Part shown: piece after piece, positions 16,509-28,536 of the stretch
Position numbering within the stretch: the first letter of the stretch is position 1
Layout of the letters: every line of letters starts with the position of its first letter
Assembly (NCBI GenBank): GCA_018814045.1
Contig: JAHJAR010000203.1
Location: 1-64,000 of the forward strand
Direction: 5' to 3'
Source of the DNA: Planctomycetota bacterium
GTDB taxonomy: Bacteria > Planctomycetota > Phycisphaerae > UBA1845 > Fen-1342
Length of the DNA stretch: 64,000 bases
Notes under the pieces: model-generated
Seen by the model: only the letters and a program-made list of their open reading frames with translations
Databases searched by the model: none
What the model was told of the DNA's origin: nothing
Position numbers and translations under genes: made by a program

Positions 16509-19334
16509 GTGACCGGTTCGAGCCGTTTTCCCAGGACCACAATCTGTTGGGTTCTCATCGCTTTGGCGGCCGTCGTCGTGCTGCCGACCTTGGCGCTTGC
16601 CCAGGAAGGAGCGGAGGTCGGGCACGTTGCCCGTCCCAGCATTCCGATCTGGTGGTGGATCGCTCCGGTGGCCGCCATCATCGCCCTGGTCTTCGCGATG
16701 AAGTTCTACAAGGAGGTCCAGGCCAGCGACGAGGGTGATCCCGACATGATCGAGATCGCCGGGCACGTCCGCGACGGCGCGATGGCCTACCTGAAACGCC
16801 AGTACAAGGTGGTCACGGTGGTCTTCATCGTCCTGGCCCTGATCCTCGCCTTCATGGCCTTCGGGCTGAAGGTTCAGAACCCCATCGTGTGGTTCGCGTT
16901 TCTCACCGGCGGGTTCTTCAGCGGCCTATGCGGCTATCTCGGCATGCGCACCGCCACCATGGCCAGCAACCGCACGGCCGCCGGCGCCCGTAAGAGCCTG
17001 AACGATGGCCTGCGGGTCGCGTTCCGCGCCGGCGCGGTGATGGGACTGGTCGTGGTCGGCTTCGGCCTGATCGACATCACCGGCTGGTTCCTCGTGCTGT
17101 ACAAGCTCGCCCCGCAACTCGGCACAGAGCTGCACCTCTCGACGATCACCGTCATCATGCTGACGTTCGGCATGGGCGCGTCGACGCAGGCGTTGTTCGC
17201 GCGTGTCGGCGGCGGGATCTACACCAAGGCCGCCGACGTCGGGGCCGACCTGGTCGGCAAGGTTGAGGCCGGTATTCCCGAAGACGACGCGCGTAACCCG
17301 GCCACCATCGCCGACAACGTCGGCGACAACGTCGGCGACGTCGCCGGCATGGGCGCCGACCTCTATGAATCCTATTGTGGCTCGATTCTCGCCACGGCCG
17401 CACTCGGCGTAGCCGCTGCCGCGGCACTCTTCGGCTCTGAGACCAGCGCCCAAGCCACCGAGGCGGCGATCCGCTTCCTGGCGACGCCGATGGTCCTGGC
17501 CGGCATCGGCATCATCCTCTCGATCGTCGGCATCTACCTGGTCAAGAGCGAAGAGAAGGCCACGATGGCCGTCCTGATGAAGGCCCTGAACCGCGGCATC
17601 TGGGGCAGCAGCATCCTGATCGCCCTGGCTGCCGGCCTGGTCTGCTACCTCCTGCTCGGCGAGATCGAGGGCGTCAGATGGTACGGCGTGTGGGGCAGCA
17701 TTCTCGCTGGGCTGATCGGCGGGTTAATCATCGGCTTCTCCACCGAGTACTACACCAGCTACGACTACAAACCCACGCGGCAGATCAGCGCCCAGGCCAT
17801 CACCGGCCCGGCCACGATCATCATCGGCGGCATCGCCGAAGGCATGAAGAGCACCTGGGCCGCCCTGGCGACGATCATCGTCGCCATCCTGCTGGCCTAT
17901 ACGTTCGCCGGCGGCGGGCATGAGTTCACGCTGGGTCTGTACGGCGTCGGCATCGCCGCCGTCGGCATGCTGGCCACGCTCGGCATTACGCTTGCCACGG
18001 ACGCGTACGGCCCGATCGCAGACAACGCCGGCGGCAACGCCGAGATGACCGGCCAGCAGCCGCATGTGCGCGAGCGGACCGACGCCCTGGACGCCCTCGG
18101 CAACACGACCGCCGCCACCGGCAAAGGTTTTGCCATCGGCTCCGCAGCACTCACGGCCCTGGCCCTGCTGGCGGCGTATGTCGAGGAGGTGCGCTTCGGC
18201 CAGCTTTACGAGTCGCGCGACAGAGTCGTGGCGGCGTTTGAGGCGCCCACACCCGAGCAGGCGGTCTATCTCGGGTTCGGCAAGTTCGGAACGTGGGCCA
18301 AGGGTCGCGAGAAGGAGAACGAGCCCGGCCAGTGGGAGGAGTTGGCCACCGAGGAGGTCATGGCGTTCATGGCGCTCGATGTGCCAGCCGAGATCAAGGA
18401 CGGGCTGAAGCGCGGTGAGACGAAAGTCACGCTCGGTCCCGACGGCAGCAAGAACACCCAGTTCATCAGCACGGGCACGCTGCCCGACGGTAGCACGATC
18501 TCGCTCGTGCCCTCCCGGCGCGCCTCGTTGCCCCAGTTCATGTCGTTCTACGACGTGACGCTGATGAACCCGAAGGTGCTGTGTGGCCTCTTCTCGGGTG
18601 TGCTGCTGGCGTTCCTGTTCTGCTCGCTGACGATGAAGGCGGTCGGCCGGGCGGCCAACAGCATGATGATCGAGTGCCGCCGGCAGTTCGAGAAGGTCCG
18701 CCAGGCGCTGCGCAACGAGGGCAAGGACGAAGCCTTCGTGCAGAACACGGATAACTGGCCGAAGCACGTCGAGGTCGAGGGGCACAGGTACCCCGACTAC
18801 GCCAACTGCGTGCACATCTCGACCGCCGGCGCCCAGCGCGAGATGATCTTCCCGTCATTGCTGGCAATCATCGTGCCTGTGGTGGTGGGTCTGCTGTTCG
18901 GTGTGAGCGGTGTAATGGGGTTGCTGGCCGGCGGCCTGACCAGCGGCTTCGCCGTCGCGATCTTCATGGCGAATGCCGGCGGAGCCTGGGACAACGCCAA
19001 GAAACTCATCGAGACCTACGGCAAGATCACGGCACAGCAGGTAGTCGACGACAAGGCCATCCAGGACAAGCTGCCACCGACTATCCGGGCGGAACTCCTG
19101 AACCGGGCCAAGCTGGCCGTCAATGCCGGCCGCCCCAACGCGATTGTGTACGGTAAGGGCTCCGAGGACCACAAGGCTAGCGTTGTTGGCGACACCGTCG
19201 GCGACCCATTCAAGGACACCTCCGGCCCCAGCCTCAACATCCTCATCAAGCTGATGAGCATGGTGAGCGTCGTGTTCGCCGGCCTGATCGTGAAGTTCGC
19301 GCCGCAGATCGGCGCGCTGCTCGGGTTGGATTAG
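16509..19334 (+). CDS. hppA: K+-dependent membrane-bound pyrophosphatase (ion pump) with a large insertion
   Basis: A 941-residue integral membrane protein that hydrolyses PPi to pump H+ or Na+. GTG 16509 is chosen because AAGGAG lies 8 bases upstream and a signal-like segment follows; ATG 16485 and 16449 are longer options. The signature [20 protein letters not shown] and the repeated [19 protein letters not shown] are intact, as is the C-terminal [15 protein letters not shown]. The [10 protein letters not shown] motif has Ala where K+-independent enzymes have Lys, so K+-dependence is predicted. The protein is about 240 residues longer than usual family members: it has an N-terminal signal-like helix, a mostly polar segment of about 110 residues near 560-680, and a smaller insertion after [11 protein letters not shown]. 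Confidence 0.95.
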   Translation: MTGSSRFPRTTICWVLIALAAVVVLPTLALAQEGAEVGHVARPSIPIWWWIAPVAAIIALVFAMKFYKEVQASDEGDPDMIEIAGHVRDGAMAYLKRQYKVVTVVFIVLALILAFMAFGLKVQNPIVWFAFLTGGFFSGLCGYLGMRTATMASNRTAAGARKSLNDGLRVAFRAGAVMGLVVVGFGLIDITGWFLVLYKLAPQLGTELHLSTITVIMLTFGMGASTQALFARVGGGIYTKAADVGADLVGKVEAGIPEDDARNPATIADNVGDNVGDVAGMGADLYESYCGSILATAALGVAAAAALFGSETSAQATEAAIRFLATPMVLAGIGIILSIVGIYLVKSEEKATMAVLMKALNRGIWGSSILIALAAGLVCYLLLGEIEGVRWYGVWGSILAGLIGGLIIGFSTEYYTSYDYKPTRQISAQAITGPATIIIGGIAEGMKSTWAALATIIVAILLAYTFAGGGHEFTLGLYGVGIAAVGMLATLGITLATDAYGPIADNAGGNAEMTGQQPHVRERTDALDALGNTTAATGKGFAIGSAALTALALLAAYVEEVRFGQLYESRDRVVAAFEAPTPEQAVYLGFGKFGTWAKGREKENEPGQWEELATEEVMAFMALDVPAEIKDGLKRGETKVTLGPDGSKNTQFISTGTLPDGSTISLVPSRRASLPQFMSFYDVTLMNPKVLCGLFSGVLLAFLFCSLTMKAVGRAANSMMIECRRQFEKVRQALRNEGKDEAFVQNTDNWPKHVEVEGHRYPDYANCVHISTAGAQREMIFPSLLAIIVPVVVGLLFGVSGVMGLLAGGLTSGFAVAIFMANAGGAWDNAKKLIETYGKITAQQVVDDKAIQDKLPPTIRAELLNRAKLAVNAGRPNAIVYGKGSEDHKASVVGDTVGDPFKDTSGPSLNILIKLMSMVSVVFAGLIVKFAPQIGALLGLD

Positions 19335-19518
19335 CGGCCCTGGCGCCTGAATGGTCGCCACGCGACAACGGCCTAGCGCCCCCCGCGAACCGTCGCGCCG
19401 CGCGATGTCGCACCTGCGTCCTGAAGCGGCTGGGCTCTGGCCCGGCCGCCGATCGCATTAAGACACGCGTCCCCGGCACAGTGCAACGCACCGAGAACTC
19501 GCGTGCAGTCTCGCGGCG

Positions 19519-19547
19519 TTTCCAGCGTCCCAGCGCCATCGTACAAT
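19519..19547 (+). promoter_or_regulatory. Promoter giving a near-leaderless rsfS mRNA
   Basis: TTTCCA (19519-19524), 17-base spacer, TACAAT (19542-19547). Normal spacing puts the transcription start at about 19554, one base before ATG 19555. There is no SD sequence. Confidence 0.5.
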
Positions 19548-19554
19548 CATGACC

Positions 19555-19992
19555 ATGAGCGAAACCGAGCAGAGCAAGCAACGACCCGATCCGGCCGGCG
19601 ATGCGAACGATGGCTTGCGCTTCGCCGTCGATGTGGCCCGCATCGCGGCCGACAACCGCACCGGGGCTGTCGCCGTGCTCGATCTGCGCGGGCTGAGCAA
19701 CCTCACGGACTTCTTCGTGATCGGCACCGGCACGTCAGACCGGCAGATGCGCGCCGTGCTCGACCTGATCGCTGAGCACGCCCGGCAGGTCGGCCGCCAG
19801 CGCTTCAATGTGGCCAACACGCGTGAGGCAACCTGGATACTGGCGGACTACATCGACGTCGTGGTGCATCTGTTTGACGTGCAACACCGCGAGTACTACG
19901 ACCTCGACAGCCTCTGGGGCGACGCCCCACAGATCGCCTGGCAACGTGATCCGGCGGCGGACAACAACGACCAATCACCCACAGGGCCGTAG
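19555..19992 (+). CDS. rsfS: Ribosomal silencing factor RsfS
   Basis: A 145-residue RsfS/Iojap protein that binds uL14 on the large subunit and blocks subunit joining when nutrients are scarce. The family core is clear: VAVLDLRGLSNLTDFFVIGTG with the TDFFVI signature, SDRQMRAVLDLI, and the final WILADYIDVVVHLFDVQHREYYDLDSLW. ATG 19555 is preferred over 19549 because the promoter places the transcript start at about 19554. The gene is monocistronic and is closed by the hairpin at 20061-20099. Confidence 0.95.
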   Translation: MSETEQSKQRPDPAGDANDGLRFAVDVARIAADNRTGAVAVLDLRGLSNLTDFFVIGTGTSDRQMRAVLDLIAEHARQVGRQRFNVANTREATWILADYIDVVVHLFDVQHREYYDLDSLWGDAPQIAWQRDPAADNNDQSPTGP

Positions 19993-20060
19993 AAGCTACG
20001 GCGCAACTGCCTGGCACAGGCTGCGATTTGAACTGCATTCGCGCGGTCGCGGCGGGAGAA

Positions 20061-20099
20061 GACGACCGCCCGGGCAGTGGAGTTGCCCGGGCGGTCGTC
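20061..20099. terminator. Bidirectional terminator hairpin
   Basis: A perfect 16-base stem: GACGACCGCCCGGGCA (20061-20076) with TGCCCGGGCGGTCGTC (20084-20099) and a 7-base loop. It lies between rsfS and the convergent coiled-coil gene. No U-run, but this is the strongest hairpin in the window. Confidence 0.65.
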
Positions 20100-20176
20100 G
20101 CGTTCTATGTGGGTCGATCCTAGGGGGCCGGTCACCCGACCCATGCGGCAATGGCTTGGGGGGTCGTCGCGGCGCC

Positions 20177-20446
20177 TTACTGCTGATTACCGGGATCCTG
20201 CTCCAGCATCTTCCGCAGGTACTTGTTCTCGCGGCGGGTCGCCTCGAGGTCGAACAACAGATACTTGATCGAGAGCCGCAGAAAGTCGATGCTCTCGTTC
20301 AGGCTACGAACGCTCTTCTTGATATCCTCGTGACGTTGCTTGGTCTCTGCGGCCAGTTGCCGCAACCGGTCGCGCTCGCCCTCCGGCAGACTCTCGATCT
20401 GCTCTACGAGTTCTCCCAGCTTCTTGTGGAACGTCGCCTCGTCCAT
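20177..20446 (-). CDS. Small coiled-coil protein (89 aa)
   Basis: ATG 20446 follows GGAGGA by 7 bases, one of the clearest SD sites here, which fixes the short form MDEATFHKKLGELVEQIESL; the longer upstream frame is not supported. The product is mostly charged helix with heptad spacing (EGERDRLRQLAAETKQRHED, then SIDFLRLSIKYLLFDLEATR). It has no signal peptide or membrane helix. The length and helical content suggest a small cytoplasmic dimer or regulator. No family is recognised. Confidence 0.75.
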   Translation of the reverse strand: MDEATFHKKLGELVEQIESLPEGERDRLRQLAAETKQRHEDIKKSVRSLNESIDFLRLSIKYLLFDLEATRRENKYLRKMLEQDPGNQQ

Positions 20447-20935
20447 GCTTCTTTCCTCCTCGGAAAATACGGGAGGCTGTGGGTCGATTACGGCCGAGCT
20501 CCCGGACGAACCCGCGTCGTCCAGCGTAGCGACGCCAGATTGTAGGCCGACATTTCGCCCCACGAGATCGATCCCGGCGTGAGTCGGACACTTGCTTTAC
20601 CAGGCGACGGCCGGTAGCGCATTGCGCCCGCGCGGACAGGCCAATTATGGGAAGGCCCGGTGCTTTTTTTGTGAGGGCCCCGCGTTTTCGCCGCCATTGG
20701 CGTGCGGCGCACTCGCTGCCGGCTTGTGATCCGGATCCGCGAGTGGGTCGCAACCGCGGCCAGAATCCGGTTCCAGACGCAGCCGGTTCGTCGCTTTTGG
20801 CGTCGGTCTTGTCATTATCGGGCGCGTCGTGACTGGCAGCGTGCGCGACAAAACTCAACCGCCGACGGTTTTCGCACTTGAGCGACGCGGCCACATCCGA
20901 TACACACACGCGTCTTGAGAATGCGAGGTGAGTCG
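20447..20935. other. Intergenic region upstream of pheS
   Basis: 489 bases with no credible gene. A run of seven T lies near 20664-20670 just after GGCCCGGTGC, but only a 4-base GGCC stem precedes it, so attenuation of pheST is not supported. The pheS promoter must lie here; no convincing hexamer pair was found. Confidence 0.5.
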
Positions 20936-22455
<1,520 letters not shown>

Positions 22456-22468
<13 letters not shown>

Positions 22469-24309
22469 ATACGCCCCTCGACGTGCTGATGCGTTATATC
22501 AATCTGCCCGGCGCAGAGCGGAAGATCAGCGAGCAGGAGCTGACCGCGACGTTACCGCAGATGGGCTGCCACATCGAAGAGTTCGCCGACACGCACCAGT
22601 ACACGTGCCAGCGCTGTGACAAGATCTTCGACCGCACCGAGGCCCAGGGCGTGCCCCTCAACTGCACGCAGTGTGGCACCGACTTTCGCCAAGCCCCCGA
22701 GTTGCTGGGTGATCTCGGACCCAACCGCGTCGCCCGCATCGAGCTGCTTCCCGTGCGGGCCGACATCTTCGATCCGGGCGGGATGGCGCGCTACGTCCGC
22801 AGCTACTTCGGCCTGCAGACCGGCCTGGCCGAATACGCCCTCTCCGCGCCGAAGATCACCGTCCAGGTCGCCCCCAACCTCGCGCAGGAGACCAGCCTGA
22901 GGCCATACATCGCCTGCGCCGTCTTCCGCAACGTGCGGCTCGATCACAGTCAGATCAAGATGCTCATGAACCTACAAGAGGATCTGCACTGGGCCCTCGG
23001 CCGTGACCGCAAGCTGGCGTCGATCGGCGTGTACGACCTGGATACGCTCGCAGGAACCACGTTCCAGTACGGCGCCGTCGCGCCCGACGGCCTCAAGTTC
23101 GTCCCGCTCGGCTTTGATCCGAACGACGCGGCCAGTGCGCACACACCCGGACAGATTCTCGAACGGCACAAGACCGGGCAGGCCTACGCCCATCTGCTGA
23201 GCGGTTTCTCGGCCTATCCGCTGCTTCAGGACGAGCGCGGCACGGTGCTCTCCATGCCGCCGATCATCAACAGCGAAGCGACACGCGTCACGATGCGCAG
23301 CCGCCAGTTGTTTTGCGACGTGACCGGCTTGTCGCAGCGCGTAGTCGATCGAACGCTGAACGTCATGGTCACCAGCCTCAAGGAGATCATGCCCGCCATG
23401 GAGGTGGAGCGGGTCATCATCGCAGCGCCCGACGGCCGCCGCGAGACGCCCGACCTGACGCCAACCGCGATGACGCTCGGCATCCAGGAAACCGCCCGCA
23501 CGATCGGCGTGACCCTGGAGGGCAGCACGCTCCAGTCACTCCTGGAGCGTATGGGCCATGGCGTGGCCGGCTTCGACAAGGACCGCACCGAGCTGAAGGT
23601 GCTTGTGCCGGCGTATCGCTCGGACGTGATGCACCCGGTGGATCTGATCGAGGATGCCGCCATCGCCTATGGCTACGACAACCTCCCGCCCGAGCTGGTG
23701 CCGACGTTCACGGTCGGGGCGCCGCGGGCGATCGAAGAGCATTCCGCCACGGCCCGCCGGGTGCTGGTCGGCCTCGGGTTCCAACAGGTTATGACGCTGG
23801 TGCTCACCAACGAGTCGGCCGCGTTCGCGAAGTGGCGCATCCCCCCCGATCCGCGCAGCGTGCTGATCGACAACCCGATCAGCACCGAACAGACGATGTG
23901 CCGCGTCTCGCTCCGTCCCGGCCTGCTCGAAACGCTGGCAATCAACAAGCAGTACGACCTGCCGCAGTCCATCTTCGAGCTGGGCGACTGCTGTTTCCTG
24001 GACGCGGAGGCCGAAACCGGAGCTAGCGAAGAGCGATATGTCGCCGCCGCGCTGATCGGCACGCACGTGGGCTACGCCGACATCCGGGCCGTGGCAGACG
24101 CGTTCGCGCACGAGCTGGGCGTCACATGCGCGATCGAGCCCATCGAATACCCGAGCTATATCCCCGGCCGCGCCGCCGGCCTGTTCGATGCCAAGAACCA
24201 CCGCCTGGGCACGATGGGCGAGGTACACCCGGAAGTGCTCGAGCACTACGGCCTCAAACACCCGGTCGCGGTCCTTGAACTGAGCTTGGCCAAGCTGCTC
24301 GAGGTCTAG
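22456..24309 (+). CDS. pheT: Phenylalanine-tRNA ligase beta subunit, archaeal/eukaryotic type, with zinc-ribbon insertion
   Basis: A 617-residue subunit, short compared with about 800 for the ordinary bacterial form, and lacking the N-terminal tRNA-binding OB domain and the C-terminal anticodon-binding domain. ATG 22456 has GGGAGGAG 5-6 bases upstream and lies inside the end of pheS. B3/B4-like editing segments and B5-like (LVPAYRSDVMHPVDLIEDAA) segments match the archaeal type. The unusual part is residues 51-73: CQRC, then LNCTQC, a four-cysteine ribbon (Cys51, Cys54, Cys70, Cys73) between the first two strands of the N-terminal domain. It may bind zinc and touch tRNA, which is inference. 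Confidence 0.95.
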
Positions 24310-24339
24310 CAACCGACCGCGTAACGAGGCCCAAGCCGC

Positions 24340-25407
24340 ATGCAGATCACGGAACTCGACTACGATCTGCCGCCGGAGTTGATCGCCCAGCGCCCCGCTG
24401 AAACGCGCTCCGCTTCGCGCCTGCTCGTGCTGAACCGCACCACGGGTGCCCTGAGTCACCGGCACTTCAACGACGTCGCCGAATATGTGCGCGCCGGCGA
24501 TTGCCTCGTCCTGAACGACACGCGCGTCATCCCGGCGCGTTTCTTCTGTCGCCGCGCCACCGGCGGACGCATCGAGGGCCTGTTTCTACGCGAACAGGAC
24601 GGTCTCTGGCGAACTCTGCTCAAGCCCTCGGCTCGGCTGAAGATCGGCGAGCGCTTGTCGTGCGAAGGAGCCGCCGCCGAGCTGGTTATCAGCGCCCGTC
24701 ATGAGCGCGGGGAATGGACGGTGCAACCCGAGCCTCCGTGCACGGCGATCGAGCTGCTCGGACGGATCGGCCAGACGCCGTTGCCTCCTTACATCAGACG
24801 CACAGCGCCGCCAGACGCCGCCGATGCCGAGCGATACCAGACCGTCTACGCCCGCCGCGCTGGTGCGGTCGCCGCCCCGACCGCCGGCCTGCACTTCACA
24901 CCGGAAGTGTTGCATCGGCTCGCCGCGGCCGGGATTCGCCGCGCTGACGTGACACTGCACGTGGGCCTCGGCACCTTCGCCGCGGTCGAGGTGAGTGATC
25001 TCGCGCGGCACCCGCTGCACGCCGAGTGGTTCGAAGTGACGGAGCTAGCGGCGCGGACGATCCGCGAAGTCAGCCAGGGTCCCGGCCGCATCGTCGCCGT
25101 CGGCACCACCAGCACACGTGTGCTCGAATCGCTCGTGGCACGGGCCAACGTCGCCGGGCAACCTCCGCATCCCGCGCCTGCCGGCGCCATCACCGCCCAA
25201 AGCGGTTGGGCTGACCTTTTCATCTACCCGCCCTACCAGTTCGGGCTCGTCGATGTGCTGCTGACCAACTTCCACCTGCCCCGCAGCACACTGCTGGCAC
25301 TGGTGATGGCCTTCGCCGGCGTAAACAACATCCGCCGCGCCTACCGGGCCGCAATCGAGCAGCGTTACCGCTTCTACAGCTATGGCGACGCGATGCTGAT
25401 CGTCTGA
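24340..25407 (+). CDS. queA: tRNA preQ1(34) S-adenosylmethionine ribosyltransferase-isomerase
   Basis: A 355-residue enzyme of queuosine synthesis. It transfers and isomerises the ribose of AdoMet onto preQ1 in the tRNA wobble position to give epoxyqueuosine. Family signs: the start DYDLPPELIAQRPAETRSAS, LVLNDTRVIPARF, GAVAAPTAGLHFTPEVL, HVGLGTFAAV and the end FYSYGDAMLIV. Length is normal. It lies 30 bases after pheT and is probably cotranscribed, grouping two tRNA functions. No other que gene is in the window. Confidence 0.96.
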   Translation: MQITELDYDLPPELIAQRPAETRSASRLLVLNRTTGALSHRHFNDVAEYVRAGDCLVLNDTRVIPARFFCRRATGGRIEGLFLREQDGLWRTLLKPSARLKIGERLSCEGAAAELVISARHERGEWTVQPEPPCTAIELLGRIGQTPLPPYIRRTAPPDAADAERYQTVYARRAGAVAAPTAGLHFTPEVLHRLAAAGIRRADVTLHVGLGTFAAVEVSDLARHPLHAEWFEVTELAARTIREVSQGPGRIVAVGTTSTRVLESLVARANVAGQPPHPAPAGAITAQSGWADLFIYPPYQFGLVDVLLTNFHLPRSTLLALVMAFAGVNNIRRAYRAAIEQRYRFYSYGDAMLIV

Positions 25408-25519
25408 GATGGACCAACCCGCCCGGAACTGGGCTGGACACAGCCGCCTCACGGGCTACGATGACGGCGGATGCGGCGTCTCACCCCGGGCTAATCCGCA
25501 CAGCTTGGTGCACTGCGGC

Positions 25520-26377
25520 ATGAAACCGCTCGTGATCATCCCGCCCTCGCCGGCACGCTGGCATTCGCTGCTTGCTCTCGTCGGCCACAAGGGCCCCTTG
25601 TGGCTCGAAGACATCGAGAAGCGGTTTGTTCAGGGTGTGCCCGGCAGCCAGGATGCCTTCGCCGTCATCGCCAACGGCGGGCAGTTCCTGGCCCACGCCT
25701 GCATCAACAAGAAGGCCAAGATAGGCATCCTGGGTAATGTCCATACGCGGAGCGATCATCGCGGTCGTGGCTATGCCCGGCTCGTGATCAAGGCCATGCT
25801 GGCGTGGTTTGACATGGTGGGCGGCAAGTGGCTCTATCTGGGGACGACCGCCGACCTGGCCGACGGCTTGTTCGGCAAGTTCGGCTTCAAGGTCATTCGG
25901 CGTAGCCCGCGCGAGCCGCACGACGGCATCACCATGCTCCGCACTGTCGCCGATGTTGGCTATGACCCGCTGGGCCGCTCTGACGCCGCAGCCACCACGC
26001 GCCCCATCAGCCGCGCGGACTGGCCCCTGATCGTCGCCCTGCTGCAACACCGGGCCGGGCCCGACCCGCGCCTGGCACTGGACGAATCCGCCGTCTCCGC
26101 TGAACTGACCGCGCTGGAATTGATCAGCCAGCACGAGCAAGGCACCTGCCACGTCATGGGCACCTTCTGCGCCGACCGGGCCCTCGGTGTGGGCAGTGTC
26201 GCCGCGGACCGGATTGGCCAGCGGACCTACGCCATCCTGATGCCGCACGGCACGGAACTGCCCGAGCTGCGCGAAGCGATCACCGCCCACGCCCGCAGCC
26301 AGGGCTACACGCAGGTCGATTTCCCGATGGAAACACTGGCGGATGGCGAGTGCCCCGCCAGCCCAACCCCCGGCTGA
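25520..26377 (+). CDS. GNAT-family N-acetyltransferase-like protein
   Basis: A 285-residue protein with an N-terminal GNAT fold. Motif A, which binds acetyl-CoA pyrophosphate, is VHTRSDHRGRGYARLVI (R-x-x-G-x-G/A form) near residue 80, followed by WLYLGTTADLADGLFGKFGF. The C-terminal half (about 155-285) may be a second, degenerate acyltransferase lobe. ATG 25520 is chosen since the upstream 37 residues are unlike a protein start, but there is no clear SD. It follows queA closely and is probably translated from the same mRNA. The substrate is unknown. Confidence 0.8.
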   Translation: MKPLVIIPPSPARWHSLLALVGHKGPLWLEDIEKRFVQGVPGSQDAFAVIANGGQFLAHACINKKAKIGILGNVHTRSDHRGRGYARLVIKAMLAWFDMVGGKWLYLGTTADLADGLFGKFGFKVIRRSPREPHDGITMLRTVADVGYDPLGRSDAAATTRPISRADWPLIVALLQHRAGPDPRLALDESAVSAELTALELISQHEQGTCHVMGTFCADRALGVGSVAADRIGQRTYAILMPHGTELPELREAITAHARSQGYTQVDFPMETLADGECPASPTPG

Positions 26378-26439
26378 AGCGAATTCACAGCGTCAGCACC
26401 CGGGCTCGGTTCCGCCCCCAGCAGCAACGTCGCCACGCT

Positions 26440-27039
26440 TCACGTGTGACTACGGTCACCTTCCCGTTCAACCGGTTCCGCCGCCGGCTCGGTGCGCGCG
26501 GTTGACTCGGAGACGCCGCTGCCCGCCCGCGTAGCGTCGTGATCGTAGCCGAGGAGCTGCTTGCTGAGCACGCCGTCGCTTTCCATCAGCGTCCAGGGGG
26601 GCGTGACGATGGCGCTCACCGGCAACATCAACCAGTTCAGCGTGAAGCGCGAGTAGCAGTACGGCATGGCAACGAAGTCTTCCCAGCCCCAGCGATACTC
26701 ACCCCGGCCGGCCCCCTTGTCCTCAAACGGATCCTCGAAGTACAGCGGCCAATGCGTGACCGTCCCGTCCGCTGACGCCACGCGCGCCGCGTCCCAGCCC
26801 CGCGACCGCTCGCCCGCGGGCTCGAAACGTCCCTTCACATCAGCCGCCGTCGGCGAGTCCCAATTAGCCGTCGTCGATGGCCCGTCCTCGCGCCACTGAT
26901 TGGGCACATGGGAACAACCGGCCGCCACTACCAACGGCAGGCTCGCAGCAACGACCGCCAGTACAGCCTTCGCGACCGGACCAGCGCCGGCGCTCTCGCC
27001 TTTCCGCATGCCCACGTTCTCGCGCTCCCTCGTTTTCAC
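26440..27039 (-). CDS. Lipoprotein of unknown function, downstream of guaB
   Basis: A 199-residue protein; GTG 27039 is preferred because GAGGAG, part of the guaB 3' end, lies 7 bases upstream. ATG 27054 and ATG 27009 are alternatives. A hydrophobic signal ends with the lipobox VVAAGC. The mature part is rich in Trp, Glu and Gly, with a conserved-looking block FEDPFEDKGAGRGEYRWGWE and RFTLNWLMLPVSAIVTPPW. The second block could be membrane-associated. The family is not recognised. Coupling to guaB by overlap suggests shared expression but not shared function. Confidence 0.75.
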   Translation of the reverse strand: MKTRERENVGMRKGESAGAGPVAKAVLAVVAASLPLVVAAGCSHVPNQWREDGPSTTANWDSPTAADVKGRFEPAGERSRGWDAARVASADGTVTHWPLYFEDPFEDKGAGRGEYRWGWEDFVAMPYCYSRFTLNWLMLPVSAIVTPPWTLMESDGVLSKQLLGYDHDATRAGSGVSESTARTEPAAEPVEREGDRSHT

Positions 27040-27043
27040 GGCG

Positions 27044-28528
27044 TCACTCCTCATCCATGCCCTGGACGGCGTAGTTCGTCGGTTCCTTGGTGATCATGAT
27101 ATCGTGCGGATGCGATTCCTGCATGCTGGCGGAAGTAATGCGGACAAAGCGGGCCCGGCTGCGCAGCTCGTCGACGTTCGCCACGCCGCAATAGCCCATC
27201 CCCTGCCGCACGCCGCCCACGAGCTGGTGGACGTACTCAGCCAGCGGACCGCGATAGGGTACGCGCCCTTCGACGCCTTCCGGCACCATCTTCTTGGGTT
27301 GATCGACCCGTTGGTTGTAGCGCTCGGCACTGCCCATGGCCATCGCCGCCAACGACCCCATCCCGCGATACTCCTTGAAACGCCGCCCCTTCCACAGCAC
27401 AGGCGTTCCGGGGGATTCATCCAAACCCGCAAACAGCGAGCCCAACATGATGCTGTCGGCCCCCGCCGCCAGCGCCTTCGTGATGTCGCCACTGTAGCGA
27501 ATTCCGCCATCGGCGATGATCGGGACTTCGTTGTCGGCGGCCTCGGCGGCAGCCATGACGGCGGAGATTTGTGGCACGCCGGCCCCGGTGACAACCCGCG
27601 TCGTGCAGATGGCGCCGGGCCCAACACCAACTTTCACCGCATCGGCGCCGGCCTCGATCAGGTCACGCACACCCGCGGCAGTCGCCACGTTGCCGGCGAT
27701 GATCTGGATCGCGCGTTGCTGGTGCAGCGTCTTGACCGTTTCGATGACGGCGTCGCTGTGCCCGTGCGCGGTGTCCACGACCAGCACATCCACACCGGCC
27801 GCGATCAGACTGGCGGCCCGCTCGTCGTCATAGACGCCGACCGCGGCTCCCACCCGCAGGCGCCCGCGGCTGTCCTTGCAGCGCTGGGGGAACTCGCGGG
27901 CGCGCTCGATGTCCCGCATCGTGATCAGGCCCGCGAGCTTGCCGTCTCCGTCGACCAGCAACAGCTTTTCGACCTTCGCCCGGTTCAGGATGGCACCGGC
28001 CTCGTCGAGCGTGGTATGCGGCGGGGCCTGGACGAGGTTCTCCTTTGTCATGACGTCGGCAATGCGTTGCTCCCCAGCCGATTCGAGGAATTTCAGGTCG
28101 CGGCGGGTCAGAATCCCGACGAGCGTATGGTCCGCTCGTATGATCGGTATGCCGGCCACGTTGTGCAGGCGCATGATCTCGAGTGCCCGCTGGACCGAAT
28201 CCTCCGGCCGTAGCGTGACCGGGTCGAGGATCACGCCGCTCTCGGAGCGCTTTACCTTGTGCACCTCGCGCGTCTGCGCTTCGATGCTGAGGTTGCGGTG
28301 GATGATGCCGATGCCCCCCTCCTGGGCGAGCGCGATTGCCAGGCTGCTTTCGGTCACCGTATCCATCGGGGCGCTGATCAGTGGGATGTTGATGCGGATC
28401 TCGCGCGTCAGCTTCGTGCTGACGTCGATGTCGCGCGGGTGCCGCGCGGCCCGGGCCGGCACCAGCAGAACATCATCAAAGGTCAGGGCATCAGCAACGA
28501 TCTTGGTGAGATAGTGTTGGTCTACCAT
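27044..28528 (-). CDS. guaB: Inosine-5'-monophosphate dehydrogenase
   Basis: A 494-residue enzyme that oxidises IMP to XMP with NAD+, the committed step of GMP synthesis. It starts with [12 protein letters not shown], has a tandem CBS (Bateman) module at about 95-205, the catalytic loop [15 protein letters not shown] with the active-site Cys, and the flap and terminal region [13 protein letters not shown] and [13 protein letters not shown]. Length is normal. There is no SD; the promoter at 28537-28564 implies a 2-base leader, so the mRNA is effectively leaderless. Confidence 0.97.
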   Translation of the reverse strand: MVDQHYLTKIVADALTFDDVLLVPARAARHPRDIDVSTKLTREIRINIPLISAPMDTVTESSLAIALAQEGGIGIIHRNLSIEAQTREVHKVKRSESGVILDPVTLRPEDSVQRALEIMRLHNVAGIPIIRADHTLVGILTRRDLKFLESAGEQRIADVMTKENLVQAPPHTTLDEAGAILNRAKVEKLLLVDGDGKLAGLITMRDIERAREFPQRCKDSRGRLRVGAAVGVYDDERAASLIAAGVDVLVVDTAHGHSDAVIETVKTLHQQRAIQIIAGNVATAAGVRDLIEAGADAVKVGVGPGAICTTRVVTGAGVPQISAVMAAAEAADNEVPIIADGGIRYSGDITKALAAGADSIMLGSLFAGLDESPGTPVLWKGRRFKEYRGMGSLAAMAMGSAERYNQRVDQPKKMVPEGVEGRVPYRGPLAEYVHQLVGGVRQGMGYCGVANVDELRSRARFVRITSASMQESHPHDIMITKEPTNYAVQGMDEE

Positions 28529-28536
28529 GGGGTAAG

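Noticed and set aside
17724-18815. 363-codon minus-strand frame inside the pyrophosphatase gene
   Set aside because: Antisense of well-conserved hppA sequence; no ribosome site and no recognisable protein.
20640-20690. Attenuator or T-box before pheS based on a run of seven T
   Set aside because: Only a 4-base stem precedes the T-run, and no T-box sequence (TGGnACCGCG type) is seen.
26900-28213. 437-codon plus-strand frame opposite guaB
   Set aside because: Shadow of guaB; translation is a string of His, Arg and Gly residues without domain signs.
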